Shown here piece by piece: positions 1 through 8,374 of a DNA stretch of 64,000 bases (the first letter of the stretch is position 1; each line of letters opens with the position of its first letter). The translations under genes and the position numbers were made by a program. The stretch covers positions 3,044,001-3,108,000 of the forward strand of contig NZ_CP067225.1 of the NCBI RefSeq assembly GCF_016617715.1. The letters are read 5' to 3'. The notes under the pieces were generated by a model. That model saw nothing but the letters and a program-made list of their open reading frames with translations, was not told where the DNA came from and did not search any database. The DNA comes from Paracoccus sp. MC1862 (GTDB taxonomy: Bacteria; Pseudomonadota; Alphaproteobacteria; Rhodobacterales; Rhodobacteraceae).

Positions 1-14
1 TGCACGCCGGCCGC

Positions 15-518
15 ATGGCGCTGAACCTGACGGCGGGAGAGAACGGCGGCCTGCACCTGCCTGATGCCGTCCCCGACCCGGCGTGCTGGTCGGCGGCGAT
101 CCTGTGGACCAGCGACAGCCCCGCGCAGGCGCTGCTGGCCATGCGGCCCGAACGCGGCGGCAATCCGGTCCATCTTTCCGAGACCGAGGAAGGGCTGGTC
201 TTCCGCGACGACGACGGCACCGCCTTGGCCAGCCTGCCGCATCGGGGCAGGGGCTGGCGGCTGACGCTGCTTTCCTGCGTTGATGGCACACTGCGGCTTT
301 CGCAGGATGGGCAGACCGCCCGCGCAGAGGGGCTCGTGGTTCCCGAAGGCCCGGCGCATCTGCTGATCGGCTGCCGCAGCGCCCGGCGCGGGATGCGCCG
401 GACGCTGGGCGCGGGCCGCATTGCCGAGGTCTGGCTCTGGCCCGGCCTCGACATCCTGTCCGATGCCGGCGCCGACCTGCGCCATGCGCTGGACGACCTT
501 CTGCTGTGGGAGAGTTGA
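15..518 (+). CDS. Hypothetical protein with possible ConA/LamG-like fold
   Basis: I do not recognise this 167-residue protein with certainty. It reads as a beta-rich, single-domain protein of the concanavalin-A-like lectin/LamG type: alternating hydrophobic strands such as AAILWTS and VHLSETEEGLVF, with no signal peptide or membrane segment. The frame stays open to the window edge, so the true start may lie upstream. The stop is 2 bases before the ATG of the sulfatase gene, so the two are probably co-transcribed and translationally coupled. In that setting a sugar-binding or polysaccharide-associated role is plausible, but this is inference. Confidence 0.5.
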   Translation: MALNLTAGENGGLHLPDAVPDPACWSAAILWTSDSPAQALLAMRPERGGNPVHLSETEEGLVFRDDDGTALASLPHRGRGWRLTLLSCVDGTLRLSQDGQTARAEGLVVPEGPAHLLIGCRSARRGMRRTLGAGRIAEVWLWPGLDILSDAGADLRHALDDLLLWES

Positions 519-520
519 GC

Positions 521-2824
521 ATGGCCTTTACCCGCGACAGCATCGAGGGCGACAACATTTGCCTGATCTGGGTGGATGACATGATCGACGTCTTCACCTG
601 GCGCGACGCCTTCGGCGTCACCATCCGAACCCCCAACATCGACCGGCTGCTGAACGCGGGGGTGCACTTTTCCAACACCTATGCCTCGGTGCCGCTGTGT
701 GCGCCCTGCCGGGCCGAGGTGGCGACGGGGATCTCGCCTTATCGCTCGGGGCTGGTGGACCTGAACCGCGTCTGGCGCGACGTGATGCCGCCCGAACGCG
801 CCTGGGCCTATGACCTGCGGCGCGCGGGCTTCTACAATTTCACCACCGGCAAGACCGACGCCCATTACAAGCCGATGCCCGAGGACTACCGGCGCATCCT
901 GTTCCACGAGGACCCCGAAGCCAGCGACAAGGGGGGGCGGCGCAACGTCAAGGACTATCTGGGCGGCAAGGGGCCGGGCGTCTCGGGGGTGAACCACCCG
1001 GATGACGACGGCTCTCAGGACGACCGCTTCTACGACTACTGGGTCGCGCAGAACGCCATCGACCATCTGCAGCGCGCGGACCCAGGCCGCCGCCACCTGA
1101 TCCAGCTTGGCTTCAAGCACCCGCATTTCAACCTGGAATGCCCGGACCGCTTCTACCAGATGTATGACCCGGCCGAGATCACCTGGCCCGCGGTCGCCGC
1201 GCCCGAGGATTTCCACGGCCCCCAGCCCGGCATGGCGGTCTATGAACTGGCTTATATCGTCAACGGAAGCTGGACCCCGGAAAAGGCGGGGGACGAGGGC
1301 TGGCGGCAGGTCGTGCGCGCCTATTTCGCCGCCTGCAGCCATGTGGACCACGAGATCGGCCGGTTCCTCGACGCGCTGGCGGCCTCGGCCCTGGGCGACC
1401 GGACGACGGTGGTTTTCCTGTCGGACAACGGCTTCAACCTCGGCAACCACGACAGCTTCCACAAGATGAGCCAGTGGGACAGTGCCGCCCATGTTCCCTT
1501 GGGCATCTGGAGCCCGCGGATGGAGGCTGGCCGGGTGGTCGATCTGCCGATCTCGCTGCACAACCTGCCGATGACGATCATGGACCTTGCGGGCCTGCCG
1601 TGCCGGCCCGACTGGCCCTCGGGGCAGAGCCTGCTGCCGCTGATCGACGACAGCTTCGGCAGCTTCGACGAGACGAAATCCCCCGTGACCTCGGTCTTCG
1701 GCACCCTGTCGGTGCGCCCCACCGCGCCCGACCTGCGCCATCTGCGGTATTTCCGCTATCCCAACGGCGAGGAACAAGTCTACGACCTGATCGCCGACCC
1801 CGGCGAGACCACGAACCTCGCCGGAACCGCGCCCATGGACCGGCTGCGGGACGAACTGGTGCGGAACGCGGCCGATCTTGGCATCGACCTTTCGGGGGCA
1901 GAGAACCCGGCCTATGGCATCAACGCGATGATGGCCGTGGATGGCTCGGTCGTGCTGGCGGGGGGCGCGGGGGACACCCATTACTGGGCCTATGGCGCCG
2001 ACACCGCCCGGATCAGCGCCGAGGCGGACGGCGGGCACAACACGCTCTGGTATCTCGGCGGTCCCAACGACTTCGTGTTGCAGATGCCGCCCCATATGCA
2101 CGAATTGCGGGTCGCCACGGTGGTCGCCCGCACCGAGGGGGGCGAATCGCGCGAAGGCCGGACGCTGCGGATCGTCGGCCACCCGGACAGCCCCTTCCGC
2201 TTTGAAAGCTCGGAACGGGTGTCGGTGCATGTGATCGGCTCGAATGGCGACGACGTGATGATCGGGCAGAAATACGGCGGCGCGACCTTTCACGGGCAGG
2301 GGGGCGACGACCTGCTGGTCGCGACCTCCAAGCGGCCCAAGGACCGCAATGTCTTCCACGGCGGGTCCGGCAACGACACCCTGATCGGCGGGCCGGGGCG
2401 CGACAGCCTTTACGGCGGCTCGGGCGATGACGTGATCCACCTGCGCGGCGCCCGCGGACTGGCCGTCGCGGGACCGGGCAATGACGAGATCCGCGCCGAT
2501 GAAGGCGAAGCCGAGATCGACGCCGGGCCGGGACGCAACGTGATCGACCTGGCCGGGGGCAGCCATCGCGTGACGCTCGGCCCCGGCCCCAACCGCATCA
2601 CGGCCGGGCAGGGCGCCAAGCGGTTCATCCTGGAACATGGTGCGACCGTCGAGCTTACCGGCTGGGACAAGGCGCAGCGCTACGTTCTGAAGGACTGGTC
2701 CGGGCCGATTCACCAGCGGGTGCTGGATGGCGGCGGGACGATGCTTTACGCGGCGACCTCGTGCCTTGTCGTGACCGACTGCCCCGAGGGCACAGACCTT
2801 CTTGCCCAGGTCGAGGGCGCCTGA
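521..2824 (+). CDS. Type I sulfatase with C-terminal RTX repeats
   Basis: The 767-residue protein begins with an alkaline phosphatase/sulfatase fold. The metal-binding Asp pair is in WVDDM near residues 17-21. The sulfatase signature CAPCRAEVATG (residues 60-70) fits C-x-P-x-R, so Cys60 would be converted to formylglycine. A further metal motif, SDNGFNLGNHD, lies near residue 305. From about residue 573 the chain becomes glycine/aspartate-rich nonapeptides (GGSGNDTLIGG, GGSGDDVIHL) typical of calcium-binding RTX proteins exported by type I secretion. There is no signal peptide. ATG 521 is preferred over GTG 506 because GGGAGAG lies just upstream. A secreted enzyme removing sulfate from a polysaccharide is likely; the substrate is unknown. 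Confidence 0.85.
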   Translation: MAFTRDSIEGDNICLIWVDDMIDVFTWRDAFGVTIRTPNIDRLLNAGVHFSNTYASVPLCAPCRAEVATGISPYRSGLVDLNRVWRDVMPPERAWAYDLRRAGFYNFTTGKTDAHYKPMPEDYRRILFHEDPEASDKGGRRNVKDYLGGKGPGVSGVNHPDDDGSQDDRFYDYWVAQNAIDHLQRADPGRRHLIQLGFKHPHFNLECPDRFYQMYDPAEITWPAVAAPEDFHGPQPGMAVYELAYIVNGSWTPEKAGDEGWRQVVRAYFAACSHVDHEIGRFLDALAASALGDRTTVVFLSDNGFNLGNHDSFHKMSQWDSAAHVPLGIWSPRMEAGRVVDLPISLHNLPMTIMDLAGLPCRPDWPSGQSLLPLIDDSFGSFDETKSPVTSVFGTLSVRPTAPDLRHLRYFRYPNGEEQVYDLIADPGETTNLAGTAPMDRLRDELVRNAADLGIDLSGAENPAYGINAMMAVDGSVVLAGGAGDTHYWAYGADTARISAEADGGHNTLWYLGGPNDFVLQMPPHMHELRVATVVARTEGGESREGRTLRIVGHPDSPFRFESSERVSVHVIGSNGDDVMIGQKYGGATFHGQGGDDLLVATSKRPKDRNVFHGGSGNDTLIGGPGRDSLYGGSGDDVIHLRGARGLAVAGPGNDEIRADEGEAEIDAGPGRNVIDLAGGSHRVTLGPGPNRITAGQGAKRFILEHGATVELTGWDKAQRYVLKDWSGPIHQRVLDGGGTMLYAATSCLVVTDCPEGTDLLAQVEGA

Positions 2825-2839
2825 TCGACGGAGATCGAC

Positions 2840-4828
2840 ATGGATTGCGACGCGCTTCAGTTCCATTCGCAGATGGCGGGGTGGAACGCGGTTTCGATGG
2901 CGACCGAATACAAGGTGGTCGTCAGCGACCCCGCGGCGCTGCAGACGCGCGACGGCAGCGACGTGGATGAGGCGCTGCGGGGCTTTCTCGTGTCGAACAT
3001 GAACGCCCGCGCTGCGGGCCGCCTGTCGGCGCAGGACGGGGCCGAGGCTGCCGAACTGACGGACGGCGGTGGCTTCGCGGTGCTGCTGGACCCTGTCACC
3101 CGGCAGCCCGCGCGCCTGTCCGATGGCCGGCTGCTGACGATCGACCCGCCGGGCAAGGGCAAGGACCGCCCGGCGGGACTTGAATCCATGGTGAGCTGGC
3201 GATCCGACGTGGGCGTCCACCTGCAGGTCGGCGGCGGGGCCGAACGCTTCGTCTCGACCCTGCGCGAAAGCTTTCCCGAGGTGAACGTGGTCCGGCTCGA
3301 TTTCAACGCCGAAAGCGTGGACAACGCCGGCATGACCGAGGAATGGCGCGGCTTCGCCCTGACCGCCGCGCGGGCCGGGCTGGGGCTGGTGATCCAGAAC
3401 TCGGACGGCGACCTGGCCGGCGGGCTCAAGCGCGCCGAGCCGGTGGAACTCGGGCCGCCCGACGCGCTGGCGCAGGTTTCGGGCGAATGGAAGATCAACA
3501 ACGTCCGGGAAGACTGGGAACGGATGCTGGAATGGTTCCAGCGCCCCGAGAACGCCGAGATCCTTGATGCCGTCCTTGGCTGGGAACTGATCAACGAGCC
3601 GATGGCCTATGGCAACACGGCGCAGGCGGGCGCGCTTTACAGCCGCCACATGGCCGACCTGATCGGTGCGATGGACTGGGGCGACAAGCGGCTGTTCGTG
3701 GGCGGGTTGCGCGCCTCGGCCCAGTTCCAGCACCTGGACCACGACCTGATCCGCGAGGCGGCAGGTGACCGGCTGGTCTGGTCGGCGCATATGTATCCCG
3801 CCTGGGTGGTCGCCAAGACCCCCGACCCGGACGGCGCCATGTTCCGCGACCAGATCTGCACACGCATCGGCACGCTGACCGAAGCAGGTGACGACATCGT
3901 GGTGACGGAATCGCAGCTTTACACCGAGGCAGGGACGCTCGACCCCGCGACAAGCGGCGCGCGGGCCGCGCAGAGCTTCAACATGGCCCGCAAGCTGCCG
4001 TGGTTTGCCGACAACGGCATCGGCTGGACCTGGTGGCCGCCGGTCGGCCGCGCCTCGCAGATGCTGAAATGGGGCGGCGGCAAGGCGGGCTACGAGATCC
4101 AGATCGAATCCGCCGCCTTCGCCCATTGGGGCTGGGTGCGCGACGAGACCCAAGGTCCCGCCGGCACGACCGAGCATTGGGGCGGGACGGGGGAAGAGGT
4201 CCTGTCGGTCGATCCCGCCCAAGACGAAACGGCCGACCATGTCGTGGACGGCGTGTCCAACCCGCACGGGCTGATCTATGCGCTGGGCGGCAATGACCGC
4301 GTGACCGGCGGCGACTTGCCGGACCTGCTTTACGGCGGGCAAGGCAACGACCTGCTGCGGGGCGGCACCGGTGACGACTGGCTGTTCGGCGGTCGCGGCG
4401 ACGACATGCTGGACGGCGGCGACGGCGGTGACAGGCTGATCGACCCCGAGGGCGCGAACACGCTGACGGCCGGGTCCGGCGACGACCACCTCGAAGGCAC
4501 GGGCACGCTTGACGGCGGCGAGGGTGACGACGTGCTGATCGCGTCGGGCGACGGCGCGATCCTGACCGGCGGCCCCGGCTCCGACCGCTTCCTGCCTTGG
4601 CTGCGCGGCGAGATCACCTTCACCGACTTCACTCCCGGCGAGGACAGGCTGGACCTGTCCCTGCTTCAGACCCCCAAGCGCGCCCCGACTTTGGAACTGC
4701 GCGGCTCGGGCGACGGCACGACGCTGGTCTGGGGCGAGCTGACGGTCCATATGCCGGGTGCAGAGGGGCTGACCGAGGGCGACATCATAAACGCGGGGCC
4801 GCGACGGGTGGTGGTGACGGGGCGGTGA
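2840..4828 (+). CDS. GH5-like (cellulase family) glycoside hydrolase with RTX tail
   Basis: The 662-residue protein has a (beta/alpha)8 glycosidase domain at roughly residues 110-460. The acid/base Glu is in WELINEP (about residue 252) and the probable nucleophile Glu is in VVTESQL (about residue 356). This spacing fits clan GH-A, GH5-like enzymes. Residues from about 480 carry RTX calcium-binding nonapeptides such as GGQGNDLLRGG and GGRGDDMLDGG. It has no Sec signal, consistent with type I secretion. It starts 15 bases after the sulfatase stop, so the two form a probable operon of extracellular polysaccharide-modifying enzymes. The exact glycosidic bond cannot be told from sequence. Confidence 0.8.
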   Translation: MDCDALQFHSQMAGWNAVSMATEYKVVVSDPAALQTRDGSDVDEALRGFLVSNMNARAAGRLSAQDGAEAAELTDGGGFAVLLDPVTRQPARLSDGRLLTIDPPGKGKDRPAGLESMVSWRSDVGVHLQVGGGAERFVSTLRESFPEVNVVRLDFNAESVDNAGMTEEWRGFALTAARAGLGLVIQNSDGDLAGGLKRAEPVELGPPDALAQVSGEWKINNVREDWERMLEWFQRPENAEILDAVLGWELINEPMAYGNTAQAGALYSRHMADLIGAMDWGDKRLFVGGLRASAQFQHLDHDLIREAAGDRLVWSAHMYPAWVVAKTPDPDGAMFRDQICTRIGTLTEAGDDIVVTESQLYTEAGTLDPATSGARAAQSFNMARKLPWFADNGIGWTWWPPVGRASQMLKWGGGKAGYEIQIESAAFAHWGWVRDETQGPAGTTEHWGGTGEEVLSVDPAQDETADHVVDGVSNPHGLIYALGGNDRVTGGDLPDLLYGGQGNDLLRGGTGDDWLFGGRGDDMLDGGDGGDRLIDPEGANTLTAGSGDDHLEGTGTLDGGEGDDVLIASGDGAILTGGPGSDRFLPWLRGEITFTDFTPGEDRLDLSLLQTPKRAPTLELRGSGDGTTLVWGELTVHMPGAEGLTEGDIINAGPRRVVVTGR

Positions 4829-5061
4829 CGCCCGGCAGCGCGGGATGCGGGACAGGATCGCGAGGCTGCCCCACCACGGCGGCAAGCTGGCCATCTGTCT
4901 ATGCGTCCAGCAATTCGACAAAGCCTTTTGTCGGACGGCTCCGCTCTGACGCGCGTGCGCGCAGGTCGCGAGGCCGACAGGCAGCGGCCCCGAACCGGTG
5001 GCGCAACAGGGCGCATTGATGAGGAACTGGGCCGGAGTTGGCGCTCAGAAATGGCGGCCGA
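4829..5061. other. Non-coding gap with one small hairpin
   Basis: This 233-bp gap lies between the glycosidase gene and the convergent glycosyltransferase pseudogene. It holds a short inverted repeat, CGACAAA (4916-4922) and TTTGTCG (4927-4933), with a 4-base loop. No T-run follows, so I do not call it a terminator. I see no convincing gene. Confidence 0.4.
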
Positions 5062-6056
5062 TCATACCGTGCCTTGCAATGCCTTCTGACTCGGAGTGGC
5101 GCGCAAAGTCCGGTCGAGTGCCTGACCAGCGGGTGATTGCAGCAGCCGCGCAACCATCTTTTCGTGATGTTCGAGTGCCCGCCCATGCAGGTCGGCAAGG
5201 ACCGGATCTGCGTGCAGCTCTGCTGCCAGTTCCTGGGCGCCTGGGGGCAGGTGCACGTCACGCGGGTGTTGGTCAGACTGATTGCGCGCTGTCCAGTAAC
5301 GCGCTGCATTGTCGAGCTGCTGCTTCGTTTCGACGCCAAGCCGAGAAGCGGTGACTGCATCGCCTCGAAGCGTCTTGACCATGAAGCCATGCAGCGACCT
5401 GAGCGAATGATGGTTCACATGGGCAAGGCGCGGATAGAACGGGAACAGGTAGCCGTTGACTTTCTTGTCGGTGAATTCCGCAGGCATGGCATTTCCGCTG
5501 CCGTCCAGCCACACACGGCCTGTGGTCGAAAAGCCGTTGATCTTCGGGCGGTGATTGCGGAACTGCGCGCCCGGTATTGCTGGTCGGGACAGAGTTTTAA
5601 CCGCTTGGGCCTGCGGCGTCCAACCTTCGCGATCAGCCAGATTTACCCTGGGTCGTCGAAAGCGCGACAAAACCTGGCCATCTCCGACGCTCGGATGGTC
5701 ATCGCTGCTGTAACCGATAACCGGCAAGCTGATGACGTCACAGTCTCCAGCAGCCTCGAACAAGGCCGATAGCGTACCGTCACCGGTGGAAACCTCGATG
5801 AATTCATCCGCATCGACAGTGCAAACCCAATCTGCACGGCGGAAGATGCCAAAAGCCGACGCATAGCGCAGAGCGGCGACTTGCCAGACACCCAAGGTTC
5901 CGAAAACGGACTTGGGATTGGGGGCGTGAACAACAAGATGCCGATCCATCATCCGGTCCAGAATCCGATCGGTCCCATCCGAGCAGTCGTTTGTAAATAC
6001 GAGGATATCCGTAAACCCCAATGCCCGATAGTGCGCGACCCATTCAATGACATAAG

Positions 6057-7115
6057 TGTTCCATCCCGGACGATTACATAGACCCTCGCCGGAGCGCCCT
6101 CTTCATGGCAAGATCGATCCTTGGCGTCGTCCGGGAGGAGGGCCGACCATGCTGATCTCTTTGCACAAGCAGGCGACGACGACACCGAAGATCCGGGCCG
6201 CGATCCAGGCGAGCAGCGAACCGGCCTGGATGGTCGCCGAACGCTACGGCATCTCCGAGCAGACGGTCTGGAAATGGCGCAAGCGCGACAGCGTCCAAGA
6301 CCGGAGCCACACGGCGCACCGGCTGCAGACCACGCTCACTCCAGCGCAGGAGGCCGTGGCGGTGGCGCTGCGCAAGTCCCTGCTGCTGCCGCTCGACGAC
6401 CTGCTCGCGGTAGTGCGCGAGTTCCTCAACCCGGACGTCTCGCGCTCGGGGCTGGACCGCTGCCTGCGGCGGCACGGGGCGGGCAACCTGCGCGAGTTGA
6501 AGCCTGCCGCGCCGCAGCCCGCGCACAAGCCCTTCAAGGCCTATGCGCCCGGCTACCTCCACATCGACGTCAAATACCTGCCGCAGATGGCCGACGAGGA
6601 CCGCCGGCGCTACCTCTTCGTCGCGATCGACCGCGCCACCCGATGGGTCTTCGTGCGCGTCTACCCGGCGAAGACGGCTGCCAACGCACGCCGTTTCCTT
6701 CGTGATCTGGAGCGCGCGGCGCCGATGAAGATCGCCCGGGTGCTGACCGACAATGGCAAGGAGTTCACCGACCGGCTCTTCGGGTTGCGCCGCCGCGCCG
6801 CCACCGGCAACCACGAGTTCGACCGGCTCTGCGCCGAGTTCGGCATCGAACACCGCTTGGCGCCGCCGATGCGACCGCAGACGAATGGCATGGTCGAGCG
6901 GTTCAATGGCCGGATCGAGGACATCCTGCAGAGCCACCGCTTCCGCAGTGGCGAGGACCTGGAGCAGACCATCCTGCGCTATGTCCGCCTCTACAACGGC
7001 CAGCTGCCCCAGTCTGTCCTCAAAGGTCGAACACCCATCGATGCCCTCAAGGTCTGGCATCACGAAAGACCAGAGCTGTTCAGGAAGCAGCCGTATAATC
7101 ACGCGGGATGTGACA
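6057..7115 (+). mobile_element. Complete IS481-family insertion sequence
   Basis: This 1,059-bp element has imperfect terminal inverted repeats. The left end reads TGTTCCATCCCGGACGATTA; the right end, read inward, is TGTCACATCCCGCGTGATTA. About 17 of 25 positions match. It is flanked by a 6-bp direct repeat CATAAG (6051-6056 and 7116-7121). One further base (A at 6050 and 7115) matches by chance. The boundaries are confirmed independently, because excision restores an uninterrupted glycosyltransferase frame. It encodes one DDE transposase. Confidence 0.93.
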
Positions 7116-7120
7116 CATAA
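6149..7120 (+). CDS. IS481-family transposase
   Basis: This 323-residue transposase has an N-terminal helix-turn-helix (YGISEQTVWKWRKRD) and an rve/DDE core. Catalytic residues appear as the D of HIDVKYL, the D of LTDNGKEF and the E of NGMVERFNGRIEDI. ATG 6149 is preceded by GGGAGGAGGG. The last codons read GGA TGT GAC ACA TAA. The IS ends at 7115, so the final two bases of ACA and the TAA stop lie in the target duplication rather than in the IS. The element looks intact and possibly active. Confidence 0.93.
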   Translation: MLISLHKQATTTPKIRAAIQASSEPAWMVAERYGISEQTVWKWRKRDSVQDRSHTAHRLQTTLTPAQEAVAVALRKSLLLPLDDLLAVVREFLNPDVSRSGLDRCLRRHGAGNLRELKPAAPQPAHKPFKAYAPGYLHIDVKYLPQMADEDRRRYLFVAIDRATRWVFVRVYPAKTAANARRFLRDLERAAPMKIARVLTDNGKEFTDRLFGLRRRAATGNHEFDRLCAEFGIEHRLAPPMRPQTNGMVERFNGRIEDILQSHRFRSGEDLEQTILRYVRLYNGQLPQSVLKGRTPIDALKVWHHERPELFRKQPYNHAGCDT

Positions 7121-7168
7121 GGCGCTTCGTCACGCATGATCGCGACAAGCAGATTCCGAGCCATGCCC

Positions 7169-8344
7169 TTATCCCTTTCCTGATGTGTCAGGCATTTCGG
7201 AAGAGAAATCGTCGCTCCGCTCGATGCGGCGGCGAACCTCCTCAATGACCAGCATATTGCATTGGTGCCTGAGATCCGTGCGGCCGAGTTGCCGGCATAC
7301 TGCAGCTGCGCGCTCTGTCATCTCGCGGCACTCGGCGTCGTTCTTCCTGCACCATGCAAGCCGATCCTCGAAGTCGGACAGGTCTTGCCGGAACGGCACG
7401 TAATGCTCCCAAGGCTTGAAGTGGACGGATGCAAAGCTTTCAAACGGCGTTTCCATGACCAATCCGACAGAACCGCTGTTCATCGTCCAGAAGAACGAAG
7501 ACCCGATGTCGAGGCCTGGCAGAACCACAAGATACTTGAAGCGCAACATCTCGCGCTGCGGGATCGCTTCAAGCTTCAACGGCCGCAGAGCCGGCCAGTT
7601 GTCGATGCCGATGTCCTTGCGCTCGGTGAAACCGACATCTCCTCGGACATCCCCGATGTAGCGGCTGACGAACCTGTATCGGGGAAAGAGGTCGAGTTGC
7701 GCTCGCAGGTTTCCATCGGAAATGCGGCCATCGCGGTGCCGCTGCAGCAGCGGCCGCATACGCGTATCCGCGGCATGCTCTGACGGCTTTCCGATGGAAT
7801 TGCGGCCTCCGGGGCTTCCGCGCCAGACGAAGCGAGGTCCCTTCATTTCCCACGGAATGCGATGCTGATCGAAGTTGCCGAGGAAGCCATCGGACCCAAG
7901 GTCGTGATAAAGGGGCAGGGGCCAGAGGACGGCTCCGGCAACGCTTTCAAGCCTGTTGAAGACGAAGACGGGCACGGCGCATCCCGCGTCCGGTCCCTCG
8001 GACACGACCGGACTGCGGACGCGCCTGTCCTGCATGTCCATCGCAAAGTCGAAGTCGGCTCCGGCGGCGAGCACCTCCTTAAGCGCACGGAAATATTTGG
8101 GTGCGCGCTCTGGTGATCGGCCGTTTAGGCGAATGCTGTCCACATCGCAACCAACGCTGTCCCAGCCGTTCCACGCGGCCGGGCGGCCTTCCCCTGCATT
8201 CCAGACCAGAGCCGAGCCCGAGCAGCTTCGTTCAAGCCGCTGTCGCGTTGCCTCGGTGGATTTCAGGCGGATGTTCCCGATGGAGCCCAGCCGGTGGGCC
8301 ACCTGGATGCGGACGAACTCGGCGTCGTCAACAGCAGCAGTCAT
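7169..8344 (-). CDS. Glycosyltransferase family 90 (LpsA/CAP10-like)
   Basis: This 391-residue protein resembles bacterial GT90/LpsA proteins, which act on lipopolysaccharide or other surface glycans. Family features are FVWRGSPGGR near residue 171 and the long conserved stretch from KYLVVLPGLDIG (about residue 260) through SSFFWTMNSGSVGL and FKPWEHYVPF. It has no signal peptide or transmembrane helix, so it is probably cytoplasmic. It lies just upstream of the IS-split glycosyltransferase (gap of 4 bases). The IS insertion should not affect this gene but would be polar downstream. The donor sugar is unknown. Confidence 0.8.
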   Translation of the reverse strand: MTAAVDDAEFVRIQVAHRLGSIGNIRLKSTEATRQRLERSCSGSALVWNAGEGRPAAWNGWDSVGCDVDSIRLNGRSPERAPKYFRALKEVLAAGADFDFAMDMQDRRVRSPVVSEGPDAGCAVPVFVFNRLESVAGAVLWPLPLYHDLGSDGFLGNFDQHRIPWEMKGPRFVWRGSPGGRNSIGKPSEHAADTRMRPLLQRHRDGRISDGNLRAQLDLFPRYRFVSRYIGDVRGDVGFTERKDIGIDNWPALRPLKLEAIPQREMLRFKYLVVLPGLDIGSSFFWTMNSGSVGLVMETPFESFASVHFKPWEHYVPFRQDLSDFEDRLAWCRKNDAECREMTERAAAVCRQLGRTDLRHQCNMLVIEEVRRRIERSDDFSSEMPDTSGKG

Positions 8345-8374
8345 GCCAGCCCTCTGCCGTAAACCATTGACGTG

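Larger units (their letters stand above)
5062..7164 (-). pseudogene. Glycosyltransferase (PF13704-like) split by an IS481-family element
   Basis: The 3' part (6050 down to 5062) encodes GFTDILVFTNDCSDGTDRIL and the acidic motif VDADEF, as in the family 2-like glycosyltransferases at 11064-12152 and 8375-10156. The first codons lie beyond the IS: ATG at 7164, then MARNLLVAIMRDEAP. Removing the 1,059-bp IS and one 6-bp duplicate rejoins the frame as MRDEAPYVIEWVAHYRALGF, which matches the intact paralogues and gives about 345 residues. The start is 4 bases after the stop of the GT90 gene, so the two were an operon. As it stands the product is cut after about 16 residues. The long 3' part might still be expressed from an internal start, but it would lack the first nucleotide-binding strand. 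Confidence 0.9.

Noticed and set aside
4916..4933. Hairpin CGACAAA/TTTGTCG as a terminator
   Set aside because: No T-run follows on either strand.
6074..7102. A 342-codon minus-strand frame across the IS481 element
   Set aside because: It is antisense to a well-supported transposase and has no family-like motif.
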